NCBI RefSeq assembly: GCF_022747945.1
Contig: NZ_JALDST010000001.1
Coordinates: 3,410,001-3,474,000, forward strand
Length of the DNA: 64,000 nucleotides
Direction: 5' to 3'
Source: Micromonospora sp. R77
GTDB lineage: Bacteria; Actinomycetota; Actinomycetes; Mycobacteriales; Micromonosporaceae
In this document: one piece after another, positions 17,342 to 26,087 of the stretch
Layout: every line of letters begins with the position of its first letter
Numbering within the stretch: the stretch's first letter is position 1
Notes under the pieces: generated by a model
Told to the model about the DNA's origin: nothing
Seen by the model: the letters and a program-made list of their open reading frames with translations, nothing else
Database searches by the model: none
Program-made: the position numbers and the translations under genes

Positions 17342-20300
17342 CCAGGACCGCCACGCCACGACCGGGAGCCCCAGTGTTCGCATTCCTCGCCGCCACCGCC
17401 CGCCGGCTGGCCGGACTCGGGATCCTGGTGCTGCTCACCGCCGGCGTGCCGTATGCGCTCATCCGATACGTCGGCTGGCCGCTACCCCGCGAGGTCCCCA
17501 CCTGGCAGGACGTCGGCACCGCCCTCACCTCACCGCTGACCGACGCCATGCTCGGCAACGCCGTCGTGTGCCTGCTCTGGGCGGTGTGGGCGGCGTTCAT
17601 CTGGTCGCTGATCGCCGAGGTCGCCGAAACCGCCACGGGCATCCGCCTGCCGCAACCCCGAGCCATCGCGCCGGCCCGCGGGCTCGCCGCCATCCTGGTG
17701 GCCGCCATCAGCGGCGGCGTCCTCGCCACCGCCGCCCAGGCCGCACCGGCCCTCACCCAGCCAGCACAAGCGACAACCGCCCACACCAGCGCCACCGCGA
17801 CGGCCCCGGCAACCACCGTGCCCAGCAGCACCGTGCGGCTGGTGAGCACGGATGGGCACCACACGCAGCCCTGGCAGACAGCCGCGTCGACGTCCGCCCT
17901 GGCGGACATGGGGGAACCGGTGCCGACCCGGCTGGTAGCGGGCCACGTGACGCTCGTGTCATCCGGGCAGACCTACACCTGCGAGGTGCGGCGCGGGGAC
18001 ACCCTGTCGAAGATCGCCCAGCAGTGGCTCGGCGACGCCAACCGGTGGCCGGAGATCTTTGCCCTCAACCGGGGCACCCACTTCCGCGACATCGGCGGCA
18101 CCCTCACCAACCCGAACCTGATCTACCCCGGCTGGACCCTGGAACTGCCCGACGACGCCACACCACCCGCCGGCACACCCCGGACCCCACCACCCGCCGA
18201 CCCCCCGGCGACAGGCCCCGAACAGCCGACACACGGCACCGCAACGCCCGCGCCGACACCACCGAGCCAAACCAATCCGCAGCCACCCGACGCGTCATCC
18301 GTGAGCCCGTCGCCAGGCTCCACCACCCGGGCACCGCACGACGGTGACGACGGCGTAGTCCACGTCCCCTCGCCGTCGGTCTTCACCGCGCCCGCTGACC
18401 CGCCGTCGGCCTCCGGAGCCTCGACGACGCCCCGCCCCTCGGTGGACGGGCAGCAGACACCCGGGCCGCGAACGGAGGCGTCACCCGGTGTCTCACTCGG
18501 CACCGGCAGCTGGCTCGACGCCGGGCTCGTCGCCGCGATCCTCGCGGCCGTCGCCCTCGTCTGGGCCCACCGCCGCCGCCGCTACATCCGCCGGCCCGTG
18601 TCGGCCGACCTGCGACTGGACGACCCCGACGTGGCGCCCATGCCGCCCGTGGTGAACCAGATCCGCCGCCGCCTGCGCCACGCCACCACGACCTCCACCG
18701 ACCCGGCCAGCCACGAAGGTCCGGACGACGACCTCGGCCTGTTCACCGACCCGGACGACACCGAAGCGAACGACAAGACCGACGACGGCACCTCCGCACC
18801 GGACAGCCCTGCTGCCTCCGATCAGGACGCCGACCTGCTCGACGACGACCGTCCAGGGATCGCCGGGCGGTACGACGAGAACGACGCCCTCGACGATGCT
18901 GGTCTCGACGACGAGGACGATCCTGAGAAGCCGGCGCCTGCCGCGGACCCGAGCCTGGGCGATGACGCTGCGCTTCGCCCGGTGGTGCCGTCGCTGGCGC
19001 ACCCGATCGCCGCGGTCTGGCCGCCCGCCGGCCTGGGGCTCACCGGTCCCGGCGCGGAGGCCGCCGCCCGCGGGTTCATGGCCGCCGCCCTGGCCGCCGG
19101 AGGCCTCGACGCACCAGAAGACCGCACCTGGCTGGTCATGCCATCAGCGACCGCGGCGACGCTGCTCGGCGCCGGTGCCGTCGCACTGCCCCGCACCCCG
19201 CGGCTGACCGTCACCGGTGGCCTGGACGAGGCACTCGACCTGCTCGAGGCGCAGACCCTGCACCGCAGCCGCATCGCCTACGCCCACGAGGTCGACACCG
19301 TTGCCGAGGCCCGCGCGGCGGACCCGACCGGGGAGCCGATGCCGCCGGTCCTGCTGCTGGCCGACGCCGACACCCGCCACCAGCGCACCCGCATCGCCGC
19401 GCTCCTCGCCCAAGGCCAGCGCCTGGACATCCACGGCGTGCTGCTGGGCGCCTGGCCCGACGGCGACACCATGGTGGTTGCCACGGACGGCGTCACCAGC
19501 CGCGCCGACGGCGAGGGCTCCCGCCACGGCGGTCACCCGGCCGACATCGGCCGGCTGGCCGTCCTCACCCCGTCCGAGACCAGCGACCTGCTCGTTACCC
19601 TCGCCGAGTCCCACACCGGCCAGCCGCAGGCTCCCGCCCCGGCCGAACCCGTCACCACCGCCCAGGCCACGACCGCCGCACCCGATGCGCAACCTTCTCC
19701 CGACACCGAGCCGGCGCCACCCGACGTCCCCTTCTGCGAGGGTGAACACCTGCCGGCATCCGGCCCGGAGCCCGTGCCCGCCGCCCCGGCAACAACACCA
19801 GACAGCGCCGACAGTCAGACCACCCCGGGCACCCAGGCAGCGGCGACAACTCCGCCCACCGGCGCCCATGCCCGCGGCACGGAGACTCCCCGCGACGGTG
19901 CGCCCCCGCCCGCCGTGGAGGAACCGGACACCGACGGCGCGGCCGAGAACAGCCAGGAGACCAGCCACGGGAGGGTACAGGTCACCGTCCTGGGCACCGC
20001 CGCGATCGTCGACGTGCCGCCCGGGCCGACGCTGCGCAAGAAATCCCTCGAAGTGCTCGTCTACCTGGCCGTGCACGACGGCGACGCCTCCGCCGAGGCG
20101 ATCCTCGACGACCTGCTCCCCGACGCCCCCGCCAACAAGGCACCCGGCCGGCTCTACACCTACGTGTCCGACCTGCGCACCATCATGCGCCGCACCGCAG
20201 GACGTGGCACCTACCTCACCCACCCCCACCAGCGGTACGTCCTCAACCGCTACGCCGTCGACGTGGACCTGTGGCGCATGCGCGCCGCGATCCGCGACGC

Positions 20301-20754
20301 CAACCAGGCCACCGACCCGGCCGAGCGCCTCGCCGCTCTGCGCCGCGCGGTCGACACCTACCGAGGGCACCTGGCCGACGGCGCCGACTACGAATGGATC
20401 GAGCCCTACCGCGAAGCCGTCCGGCAGCAGGCACTCGACGCCTACCTCGCCCTCGCCGACGCCCTCGCCGACAGCCCCGCCGAGCAGCTCACCGTCCTCG
20501 ACGCCGCGATCGGCCACAACCCGTACGCCGAAGAGCTGTACCAGCAAGCGATGCGGGCCCGCGCCGCGCTCGGGCACCTCGACGCGATCCGCAGCCTGCG
20601 CCGCGCCCTGATCCGCGCCCTCGGCGAGATCGACGCCGAACCCAGCGACGACACCATTGCCCTGGCCGACGAGTTGGTCGCCCAGGTGCAGCGCCCCGCT
20701 CGACGACCCGACCTGCGGCCTGCACCCCGGCCCGGTGACGGAGCCGCCGCATGA
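17338..20754 (+). CDS. LysM and BTAD domain membrane protein
   Basis: 1138 residues. Membrane helices near 25-45, 72-95 and 115-135, then a LysM domain at about 212-272 (EVRRGDTLSKIAQQWLGDAN ... LIYPGWTLEL). A Pro/Thr-rich linker and a further helix near 390-412 follow. The long cytoplasmic part ends in a winged helix plus BTAD helical repeat domain at about 879-1125, as in SARP/AfsR-type activators. It could tie cell-wall contact to control or assembly of the pilus. TTG 17338 overlaps the previous stop; GTG 17374 with GGGAG upstream is an alternative. Such LysM-BTAD proteins occur at the end of actinobacterial Tad operons; their function is not established. Confidence 0.85.
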   Translation: MTRTATPRPGAPVFAFLAATARRLAGLGILVLLTAGVPYALIRYVGWPLPREVPTWQDVGTALTSPLTDAMLGNAVVCLLWAVWAAFIWSLIAEVAETATGIRLPQPRAIAPARGLAAILVAAISGGVLATAAQAAPALTQPAQATTAHTSATATAPATTVPSSTVRLVSTDGHHTQPWQTAASTSALADMGEPVPTRLVAGHVTLVSSGQTYTCEVRRGDTLSKIAQQWLGDANRWPEIFALNRGTHFRDIGGTLTNPNLIYPGWTLELPDDATPPAGTPRTPPPADPPATGPEQPTHGTATPAPTPPSQTNPQPPDASSVSPSPGSTTRAPHDGDDGVVHVPSPSVFTAPADPPSASGASTTPRPSVDGQQTPGPRTEASPGVSLGTGSWLDAGLVAAILAAVALVWAHRRRRYIRRPVSADLRLDDPDVAPMPPVVNQIRRRLRHATTTSTDPASHEGPDDDLGLFTDPDDTEANDKTDDGTSAPDSPAASDQDADLLDDDRPGIAGRYDENDALDDAGLDDEDDPEKPAPAADPSLGDDAALRPVVPSLAHPIAAVWPPAGLGLTGPGAEAAARGFMAAALAAGGLDAPEDRTWLVMPSATAATLLGAGAVALPRTPRLTVTGGLDEALDLLEAQTLHRSRIAYAHEVDTVAEARAADPTGEPMPPVLLLADADTRHQRTRIAALLAQGQRLDIHGVLLGAWPDGDTMVVATDGVTSRADGEGSRHGGHPADIGRLAVLTPSETSDLLVTLAESHTGQPQAPAPAEPVTTAQATTAAPDAQPSPDTEPAPPDVPFCEGEHLPASGPEPVPAAPATTPDSADSQTTPGTQAAATTPPTGAHARGTETPRDGAPPPAVEEPDTDGAAENSQETSHGRVQVTVLGTAAIVDVPPGPTLRKKSLEVLVYLAVHDGDASAEAILDDLLPDAPANKAPGRLYTYVSDLRTIMRRTAGRGTYLTHPHQRYVLNRYAVDVDLWRMRAAIRDANQATDPAERLAALRRAVDTYRGHLADGADYEWIEPYREAVRQQALDAYLALADALADSPAEQLTVLDAAIGHNPYAEELYQQAMRARAALGHLDAIRSLRRALIRALGEIDAEPSDDTIALADELVAQVQRPARRPDLRPAPRPGDGAAA

Positions 20755-21944
20755 CTGCCACGCCGCTACCCCGGCACACCTCCGCACGTACCCCGGAGGT
20801 GGCAGAGGCCGACCTCCGGCATCTGACCCGTCTGCGGTGGGCCGTGCGGGCGGTGCTCGCACTCGGCGTCGCCGCGTCCATCGCGGCGAACGTCCTACAC
20901 GCCCGGCCGAACCTCATCAGCCAGGTCATCGCCGCGTGGCCACCCCTGGCGCTGCTGCTGACCGTCGAACTCATCTCCCGCGTACCCGCGAACCGCCGCG
21001 GCCTGGCCGCCGCGCGGCTGATCGCCGCCGCCGTCATCGCCGGCATCGCCGCCTGGGTGAGTTACTGGCACATGGTCGGCGTTGCCGCCCGATACGGCGA
21101 AACTGGCGCCGCCGCCTCCTACCTCCTGCCCATCTCCGTCGACGGGCTGGTCGTCGTAGCCAGCATTAGCCTGGTCGAGATCGCGGGGCGGATCCGCACC
21201 CCCTCCGTCACTCCGGTTGACCGCCTGCAGTCCGCCACCACGCCAACGGAGACGCCGTCCCCGACGGCCGAATCCCTGAGCCTGAGGGCACCGGCCCTCG
21301 TATCAGGGCCGCCCCGTGCAGCGCAGACGTTCCGAGGCTTCGACGTATCGCCGACGGAAAGGCCGGAGGCTGCGATCCGCGGCGACGAGGGCGAGCATTC
21401 GAATGCGGACGCCACCGCGCACGCGCCGACCGATGCGCGCGACACCGAGGAAGTTGCACCTGAGCCGCCGCAGGACGATACACGCGACCACGAGGACGCT
21501 CACCTCGTCCAGACCGGTAACGACGCCTCACCGTCCCCGCACACGCCGCCGATGCGGGGCGCGGACCCCTCTCACCACGCCACGGACCGATCTGGAATCA
21601 GCAGGTCCGGCACCACTGGCTCTCCAGGCACGCCGGTCGAGAATTCCGACGAGCAGGACAGGGCCAACCCTCCGGGCGCTGCCCAAGAGATTGAGTTGGA
21701 CCCTGTCGAAGGCCAGGGTCATAACCCCCACCCGGACGACGGCACAAGCAGCGCAAAGGTGCCGCCCGACACCGCCGGGGCCGTGGCCTACTGGTACCGC
21801 CAGGACCCGTCCCTGCACCCAGCCGAGATCGCCACCAGAATCGGTCGGTCCGAGCGCACCGTCCGCCGGTACTGGCCACCCGTGCCGCAAACCGCGAACG
21901 GACACGACACCAGCCGTGTCGCCGAGCAAATTGGCGCCTCGTGA
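20751..21944 (+). CDS. DUF2637 membrane protein
   Basis: 397 residues. The N-terminal half has four membrane helices with the DUF2637 pattern (ASIAANVLHA, ELISRVPANRRG, AWVSYWHMVGVAARYGE, YLLPISVDGLVVVAS). A long acidic disordered region follows, then a small helix-turn-helix-like end (IATRIGRSERTVRRYW). DUF2637 proteins are typical of actinomycete plasmids and integrative elements and resemble Spd spread proteins. The ATG overlaps the stop of the LysM-BTAD gene, so it is read with the pilus operon. Confidence 0.85.
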   Translation: MTATPLPRHTSARTPEVAEADLRHLTRLRWAVRAVLALGVAASIAANVLHARPNLISQVIAAWPPLALLLTVELISRVPANRRGLAAARLIAAAVIAGIAAWVSYWHMVGVAARYGETGAAASYLLPISVDGLVVVASISLVEIAGRIRTPSVTPVDRLQSATTPTETPSPTAESLSLRAPALVSGPPRAAQTFRGFDVSPTERPEAAIRGDEGEHSNADATAHAPTDARDTEEVAPEPPQDDTRDHEDAHLVQTGNDASPSPHTPPMRGADPSHHATDRSGISRSGTTGSPGTPVENSDEQDRANPPGAAQEIELDPVEGQGHNPHPDDGTSSAKVPPDTAGAVAYWYRQDPSLHPAEIATRIGRSERTVRRYWPPVPQTANGHDTSRVAEQIGAS

Positions 21945-22063
21945 CCACCCTCGTGCCTCGGGGCGGCGCCACGGCAACCTGTGGGCCCGCCAGCGCAAGC
22001 ACCGACAGGGTGCGGCTCGAGGTGCGGAGCGGTGCTGCCAGATCCTTAGGATTCTTTCCGGTT

Positions 22064-22801
22064 TCACTCCTCGCCGTCGGTCAGACGAAGCGCGTCCTTG
22101 ATCTTGTCGTTGCGCAGGGGCAGGTATTCGCCCTCGACGAAACGGCCGCCTTCGAAGATCTTCATGAGCGCGGCCGTGGTCTCGTCGCTGAGCAGGGAGG
22201 AGTTCGCCTCCAGCATCCGGTTGAGGGTGTCCGTGAGGTCTAGGGCGGAGAGTCTCTCCAGCGCGCTCTTCAGTTCCGGCGGAGCGTCGGCGTCTTCGAC
22301 GCGAGCACGGGATAGGGTCCGGATCTGATCGGCGATGAACGCCGCGGCGATCATGATCATCGCGAGTCGCCGTTGCGCTTCTTCGCTGCTCATATCGGTC
22401 CGGAGGTCGTCCAGCGAGGCCTCTACCTGTTGCGAGAAGTTCGTCGCGGCGGTGCCGTCCAAGGCGGGTTGACTCTCGCCCTCGCTCATCTCGGAGTTCC
22501 CACTCGACTTCGACTTCAGATCGTTGAACCAGCCCTTGACGTATGGCGCCGACTTGACTGCTGCGATGATCCCGCCGGTGGCGACTGCGATGATTCCGCC
22601 AGTGGCGACAGCCCCGATGATCACGCCTTTCAGCTTGCTTTGTGCAAGCAGCTTCGCTATTTCGGCATCCGCCGATAGCAAGTCGACGCGGCCGAGGCTG
22701 CGAGCAGCATTGAATGTATTCGAGCTTAAAGCGCCGAGGTTCCTTGCTGACGCTGCAAGTTCGTGACCGGCATCGACGATGATCGTGTAGTATTCGGACA
22801 T
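22064..22801 (-). CDS. Unknown protein with glycine-zipper membrane segment
   Basis: 245 residues, G+C visibly lower than its neighbours. The only clear feature is a very hydrophobic Gly/Ala/Ile segment at about 59-82, containing the tandem unit ATGGIIA twice. Long polar, mostly helical flanks surround it; the C-terminus is acidic. No family was recognised. The layout could fit a membrane-active effector or a phage/plasmid-exclusion protein, but this is inference. It is transcribed toward the DUF2637 gene, convergent with it. Confidence 0.7.
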   Translation of the reverse strand: MSEYYTIIVDAGHELAASARNLGALSSNTFNAARSLGRVDLLSADAEIAKLLAQSKLKGVIIGAVATGGIIAVATGGIIAAVKSAPYVKGWFNDLKSKSSGNSEMSEGESQPALDGTAATNFSQQVEASLDDLRTDMSSEEAQRRLAMIMIAAAFIADQIRTLSRARVEDADAPPELKSALERLSALDLTDTLNRMLEANSSLLSDETTAALMKIFEGGRFVEGEYLPLRNDKIKDALRLTDGEE

Positions 22802-22889
22802 TTCTCACATTCGCTTACGGCGCTGTTGCGATTTGGTTTTTCAGCTCGGCGACCCCTCGCAGCCACGCGCCGAACTGTGCTGGCGGCGA

Positions 22890-23240
22890 TTAGCGGTTCG
22901 GCGGCTCGATGCCCGCTTGCTGAAGGCGCCAGCGTGCGGCTGCTCGGTGCTGCTCGCTGAATAACGGATCCCACCTTGGGTTAAGGATCTCCCATTCGAT
23001 AGTTAGCTCGGGGCGACCAGCTTGAACAAGCCGACCGAAGCCTGTCTGGATGTCCCCGCTAACGACCAAGCGTCGCGCAGCTTCCGCTGCACCCAGGGTG
23101 GAAATCATCCCTTTCCATGCCGTTGGCCGGTAGGGCGGAGAGAGGCGGAGGCATGTCTCGATCGCGATCTCGCATACCGCCCGAAATTCGGACTCAAGAG
23201 TCGCAAACGCCTGGAGATCGTCGTCGTGGTGATTAAGCAC
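22890..23240 (-). CDS. Conserved hypothetical protein, 116 aa
   Basis: Small soluble protein from a GTG with GGAGG upstream. The pattern AAEAARRLVVSGDIQTGFGRL, then LTIEWEILNPRWDPLFSEQH, is one I have seen in short actinobacterial hypothetical proteins. No catalytic motif. It lies 88 bases upstream of the glycine-zipper gene on the same strand and may be its partner (for example an immunity or antitoxin protein), which is speculation. Confidence 0.7.
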   Translation of the reverse strand: MLNHHDDDLQAFATLESEFRAVCEIAIETCLRLSPPYRPTAWKGMISTLGAAEAARRLVVSGDIQTGFGRLVQAGRPELTIEWEILNPRWDPLFSEQHRAAARWRLQQAGIEPPNR

Positions 23241-23723
23241 GATAGGCCTCCGCAGATGCTAGGTCTCGCCGCGCTCTGCGGTCGAACCGCAGTATCGCTG
23301 TGAACGGAGAGTAGAGCAAGAGGCCCCGAGCAGCGACGAACAGACTTGCTGCCGCTCGAGCGTGCGGGCGTTCAGTGCCCCCATCGCTACGGGTAGCCGG
23401 TTCTTGCCGCGTCGGCGAGGATCCGGGCGGCTGTGGGTGACAACGGCAGTGAGCTGGCCGAGACTACGCGGACTATCCGAACGCACGGCACGGCGGACGA
23501 CGAAAGACCCCGCCTTTTCACTCCATGCCTGCCCAACCACCGGGAAGGGCCGGGCACTCGCTAATGCTCAGTGACTGGCTACCGGTGTTGACCCCAGTGA
23601 CGGCGTTGACATCGATGGCGACACAGCCCGAGCCGACATAGGCGAGCGCATCCGGTCGTGGCCGGAATCCGAGCGCCGATAGGGGGCGCCCGGATCCCGG
23701 CGGGCCGCAGTTGGCGTGCTCTG
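23241..23723. other. Gene-free stretch, 480 bases
   Basis: Frames exist on both strands (for example minus 23259-23540), but they have shadow-like composition and no convincing start signals. I see no repeat or hairpin of note. It separates the lower-G+C pair at 22064-23240 from the following element genes. Confidence 0.4.
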
Positions 23724-24185
23724 TTACAGCTGGGCGATGAGCGGCTGTGCCTGCGGGGCGAAGTCGTACCCGTTGTCCCAGGGGAACCGGCCCTCCTGGT
23801 CAGGCCACACCAGCTGCTGGAGGCGGATCTGGTCGCGGCCGTAGCGGTTGATCGCCATCGCGGGTAGCAGTTCGTCGGTGGGTGGTCCGTCGATGATGAT
23901 GGCGTCGTAGCCGGCGATGAGGTCGGTGATGCGCTGGCCCTGGGTGAACCGTTCGGCCTTGTCGTAGACCCGGCGGGCTAGGTCGTTGAGGAGGCTGTGC
24001 GCGACCTCGGGTGGCAGTCCGGCGGTGATCAGTTCGGGGTAGGCGTGGGCGGTGAGTCCGACGGTGTAGGCGAATGGGGCGGTGGTGTCGGGGCCGTCGT
24101 CAGTGGGCAGGACGTGGGTGACGGCCCAGCCGGTGGTGTCGATGATCTGATTCTGGCGTCGGAGAAAGTCGTCGATGTCACGCAT
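23724..24185 (-). CDS. DUF4262-like protein
   Basis: 153 residues from an ATG with AGGAGA upstream. The sequence matches the DUF4262 style: WAVTHVLPTDDGPDTTAPFAYTVGLTA near the start and LLPAMAINRYGRDQIRLQQLVWPDQEGRFPWD near the end. Function unknown; such proteins are common cargo on actinobacterial plasmids and ICEs. The start overlaps the upstream gene by 8 bases. Confidence 0.82.
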   Translation of the reverse strand: MRDIDDFLRRQNQIIDTTGWAVTHVLPTDDGPDTTAPFAYTVGLTAHAYPELITAGLPPEVAHSLLNDLARRVYDKAERFTQGQRITDLIAGYDAIIIDGPPTDELLPAMAINRYGRDQIRLQQLVWPDQEGRFPWDNGYDFAPQAQPLIAQL

Positions 24186-24558
24186 GGTGGGTGTCTCCTG
24201 GGCATTCGGGGGTGCGGGCGGGGTTCGGGTCGGGTGGCTCGACGTCGACGAAGCCCCAGATTCGTTCCATGACCTGGAGTTGCCAGGTGCGGTAGCGGTC
24301 GGCGAAGCCACGGCAGAGCGCGGGCGGGACCGGACTGCCGGCGTAGGGCAGCGTCGAGTGGCAGATGATGTAGCCGGCGTCGCCGCGCGCTTCGGACACC
24401 ATCTGCTTGAGCCGGCCGGGATCGAGGTGCATCGGGTTGCCGGGCTTGAAGATGCAGGTGTCGCACTCGCGGGCGAGCCGTCGGGTCTTGCTTAGTTCCG
24501 GGTCGCCGACGCTAAGTCGGGGTGACCGGTCGGCGTCCGGTTCGAACATGCTGTCCAT
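24178..24558 (-). CDS. Conserved Cys-rich hypothetical protein
   Basis: 126 residues with a CDTCIF ... ICHST ... ALCRGFADRY pattern, that is two Cys close together plus a Cys/His pair further on, suggesting a metal or Fe-S site. I chose ATG 24558 because GGAG is well placed; ATG 24570 is possible. Overlaps DUF4262, so the two probably act or at least are made together. Confidence 0.72.
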   Translation of the reverse strand: MDSMFEPDADRSPRLSVGDPELSKTRRLARECDTCIFKPGNPMHLDPGRLKQMVSEARGDAGYIICHSTLPYAGSPVPPALCRGFADRYRTWQLQVMERIWGFVDVEPPDPNPARTPECPGDTHHA

Positions 24559-24580
24559 AGTCAGCTCCATCTCGTTGCGG

Positions 24581-24614
24581 CGCGGGGCCCGCATGCGTGG
24601 ATGCAGGCCCCGCG
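24581..24614. terminator. Hairpin after HAD gene
   Basis: CGCGGGGCC pairs with GGCCCCGCG 16 bases on, with an inner GCAT/ATGC pair. It lies 42 bases after the stop of the HAD gene (minus strand), so a likely terminator or attenuator before the Cys-rich gene. Confidence 0.6.
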
Positions 24615-24655
24615 AATCCGGGTGAACGGAGTTCCTCGGTGCCGGTATGACCTGG

Positions 24656-25198
24656 TCAGAGCTGACCCAGCCAGGTCAGCACTGTGTCGACGTCGGCACG
24701 GCGCAGCCCGTGGTACGGGTCGACCGGGTGGAGCAGGGTGGGTGCGCCGCCGACGGTGCGCTGGTCGGCGGTGGTGGGGTCCTTGCCGCCGAACTCGTCG
24801 TCGAGGACGGCGAGTGGCCGCCGCGTGGCCCAGGCGTACAGCGGGCTGAGTTTGTTCTGGTGGCCGAAGCGGACCCCGCCAGCGTGGACGGGGACGTGGG
24901 GCCAGGCGGTCGGTAGGCCGAGCCGTGGCGCGATCCATGCGGCGGCCAGCTGGTTCCAGCTGGTGCACCACACCGGTTGGGCGCGCTCGGCCAGTTCCCG
25001 CAGCCACGGCCCGTGGTCGGGGTTCAGCCAGACGGTGCCGGTGACGCGCCGACCGTCCGGGCCGGGCCCGTCGTAGCGGTGTGGCCGGTAGCCGAGTGTT
25101 TCGGCGTGGGCTGGGTTGGCGGGGTTGAGGACGCCGTCGACGTCGATGGCCACGATCGGTGAGGAGCTGGGGTGTGCCAGCGGTGGGGTGGTGGTCAC
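24656..25198 (-). CDS. HAD-like phosphatase domain protein
   Basis: 180 residues starting at a GTG that overlaps the preceding stop (GTGA). DVDGVLNP near residue 18 is the HAD motif I (DxDG). CTSWNQLAA fits motif II surroundings and LDDEFGGKD the C-terminal acidic motif. It belongs to the HAD group often seen with RNA repair or plasmid functions. The substrate is unknown. Confidence 0.78.
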   Translation of the reverse strand: MTTTPPLAHPSSSPIVAIDVDGVLNPANPAHAETLGYRPHRYDGPGPDGRRVTGTVWLNPDHGPWLRELAERAQPVWCTSWNQLAAAWIAPRLGLPTAWPHVPVHAGGVRFGHQNKLSPLYAWATRRPLAVLDDEFGGKDPTTADQRTVGGAPTLLHPVDPYHGLRRADVDTVLTWLGQL

Positions 25199-25806
25199 GG
25201 GTGGGCCTGCTCGATGGTGATCGGGTGTAGGGGCACGGTGAGCCGGTCGGCGGTGCGGCCGGGTCCGTCGGCGGGTTGCCACGTGTCGGCGGCGGCGCGG
25301 TTGGGGAACGGGCCGATGGCGGCGAGCCAGCCTTCGGTGCGGTCGAGCAGCACGAGGACGGCGGTGCGGGCGTCGTCGAGGGCCGGGCGCAGGACGTGGG
25401 CGAGGTCGGGTGGTAGGTCGACCCAACTGGTGGCGGGTAGATCCGTGACGGCGGGGTCGTGCAGCGGTACGGGCCTGGTCACGGCGAGGGTGGTGCTGTC
25501 CAGCGCGAGCGTGGCGGCGTGGGAGTGGGCTGCTTCGGCGCCGCTGGTGGGGCCGTGGGCGCCGAGTTCGCCGTTGGTGTGGACCGCGAGCAGCGCGTGC
25601 GGGTCGCGGATCTCCAGGGAGTCGAGGACGGCGAGGGTGACTGTGTCTCCGGTGCGCATGTCGCGCAGGGTGAGCAGGACCGGCCGTCCGTCCGGGTCCC
25701 GGTTCCAGGTGATGGCGTCGAAGTGTTCGCTGGTGACGTCGCTGAGGCGCCGCCAGGCGCGGTTGTCGGTGTCGAAGGGATGTTCGTCGTCTGTGCCGTA
25801 ACGCAT
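25195..25806 (-). CDS. Hypothetical protein, 203 aa
   Basis: Soluble acidic protein from an ATG with AAGGAG upstream. No domain recognised. It reads as mixed alpha/beta, with a region WNRDPDGRPVLLTLRDMRTG. Overlaps the HAD gene, suggesting a functional pair. Confidence 0.7.
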   Translation of the reverse strand: MRYGTDDEHPFDTDNRAWRRLSDVTSEHFDAITWNRDPDGRPVLLTLRDMRTGDTVTLAVLDSLEIRDPHALLAVHTNGELGAHGPTSGAEAAHSHAATLALDSTTLAVTRPVPLHDPAVTDLPATSWVDLPPDLAHVLRPALDDARTAVLVLLDRTEGWLAAIGPFPNRAAADTWQPADGPGRTADRLTVPLHPITIEQAHP

Positions 25807-25954
25807 GAGGAACTCCTTGGTGGGCAGCGTCGTACCGCGTCCGGACCCGGGGTCGGTCAGGACGCGATGCATGCACGCTTCGATGGCGCGGGATGGTCAA
25901 GTCGCGGGGGCAGCAGCGAGGCCGCCCGACGTCGGCCCTCCGCGAGATGCGGGT

Positions 25955-25975
25955 GGGGCTGCCTGTGGCAGCCCC
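25955..25975. terminator. Hairpin after VWA gene
   Basis: GGGGCTGCC and GGCAGCCCC separated by three bases, about 110 bases after the VWA stop. A second, less perfect GC-rich hairpin lies nearer the stop at roughly 26012-26050. Likely transcription end of the MoxR/VWA unit. Confidence 0.55.
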
Positions 25976-26087
25976 GCATTCCAGGCCGGGTTTGTCATGG
26001 ATCGCGGCGCGCGGCGCTGCGCTGGCCGCAGCCGGCGCAGCGGCGCGGCGCCGAGTGGAAGCCGGATCTGACCTGCTCGGTCGGGAT

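Noticed and set aside
19144..20862. 572-codon minus-strand frame opposite the LysM-BTAD gene
   Set aside because: Gly/Val-rich shadow of the BTAD coding region, no domain.
23259..23574. Short frames in the 480-base gap
   Set aside because: Both strands give frames of similar poor quality, none with a supported start.
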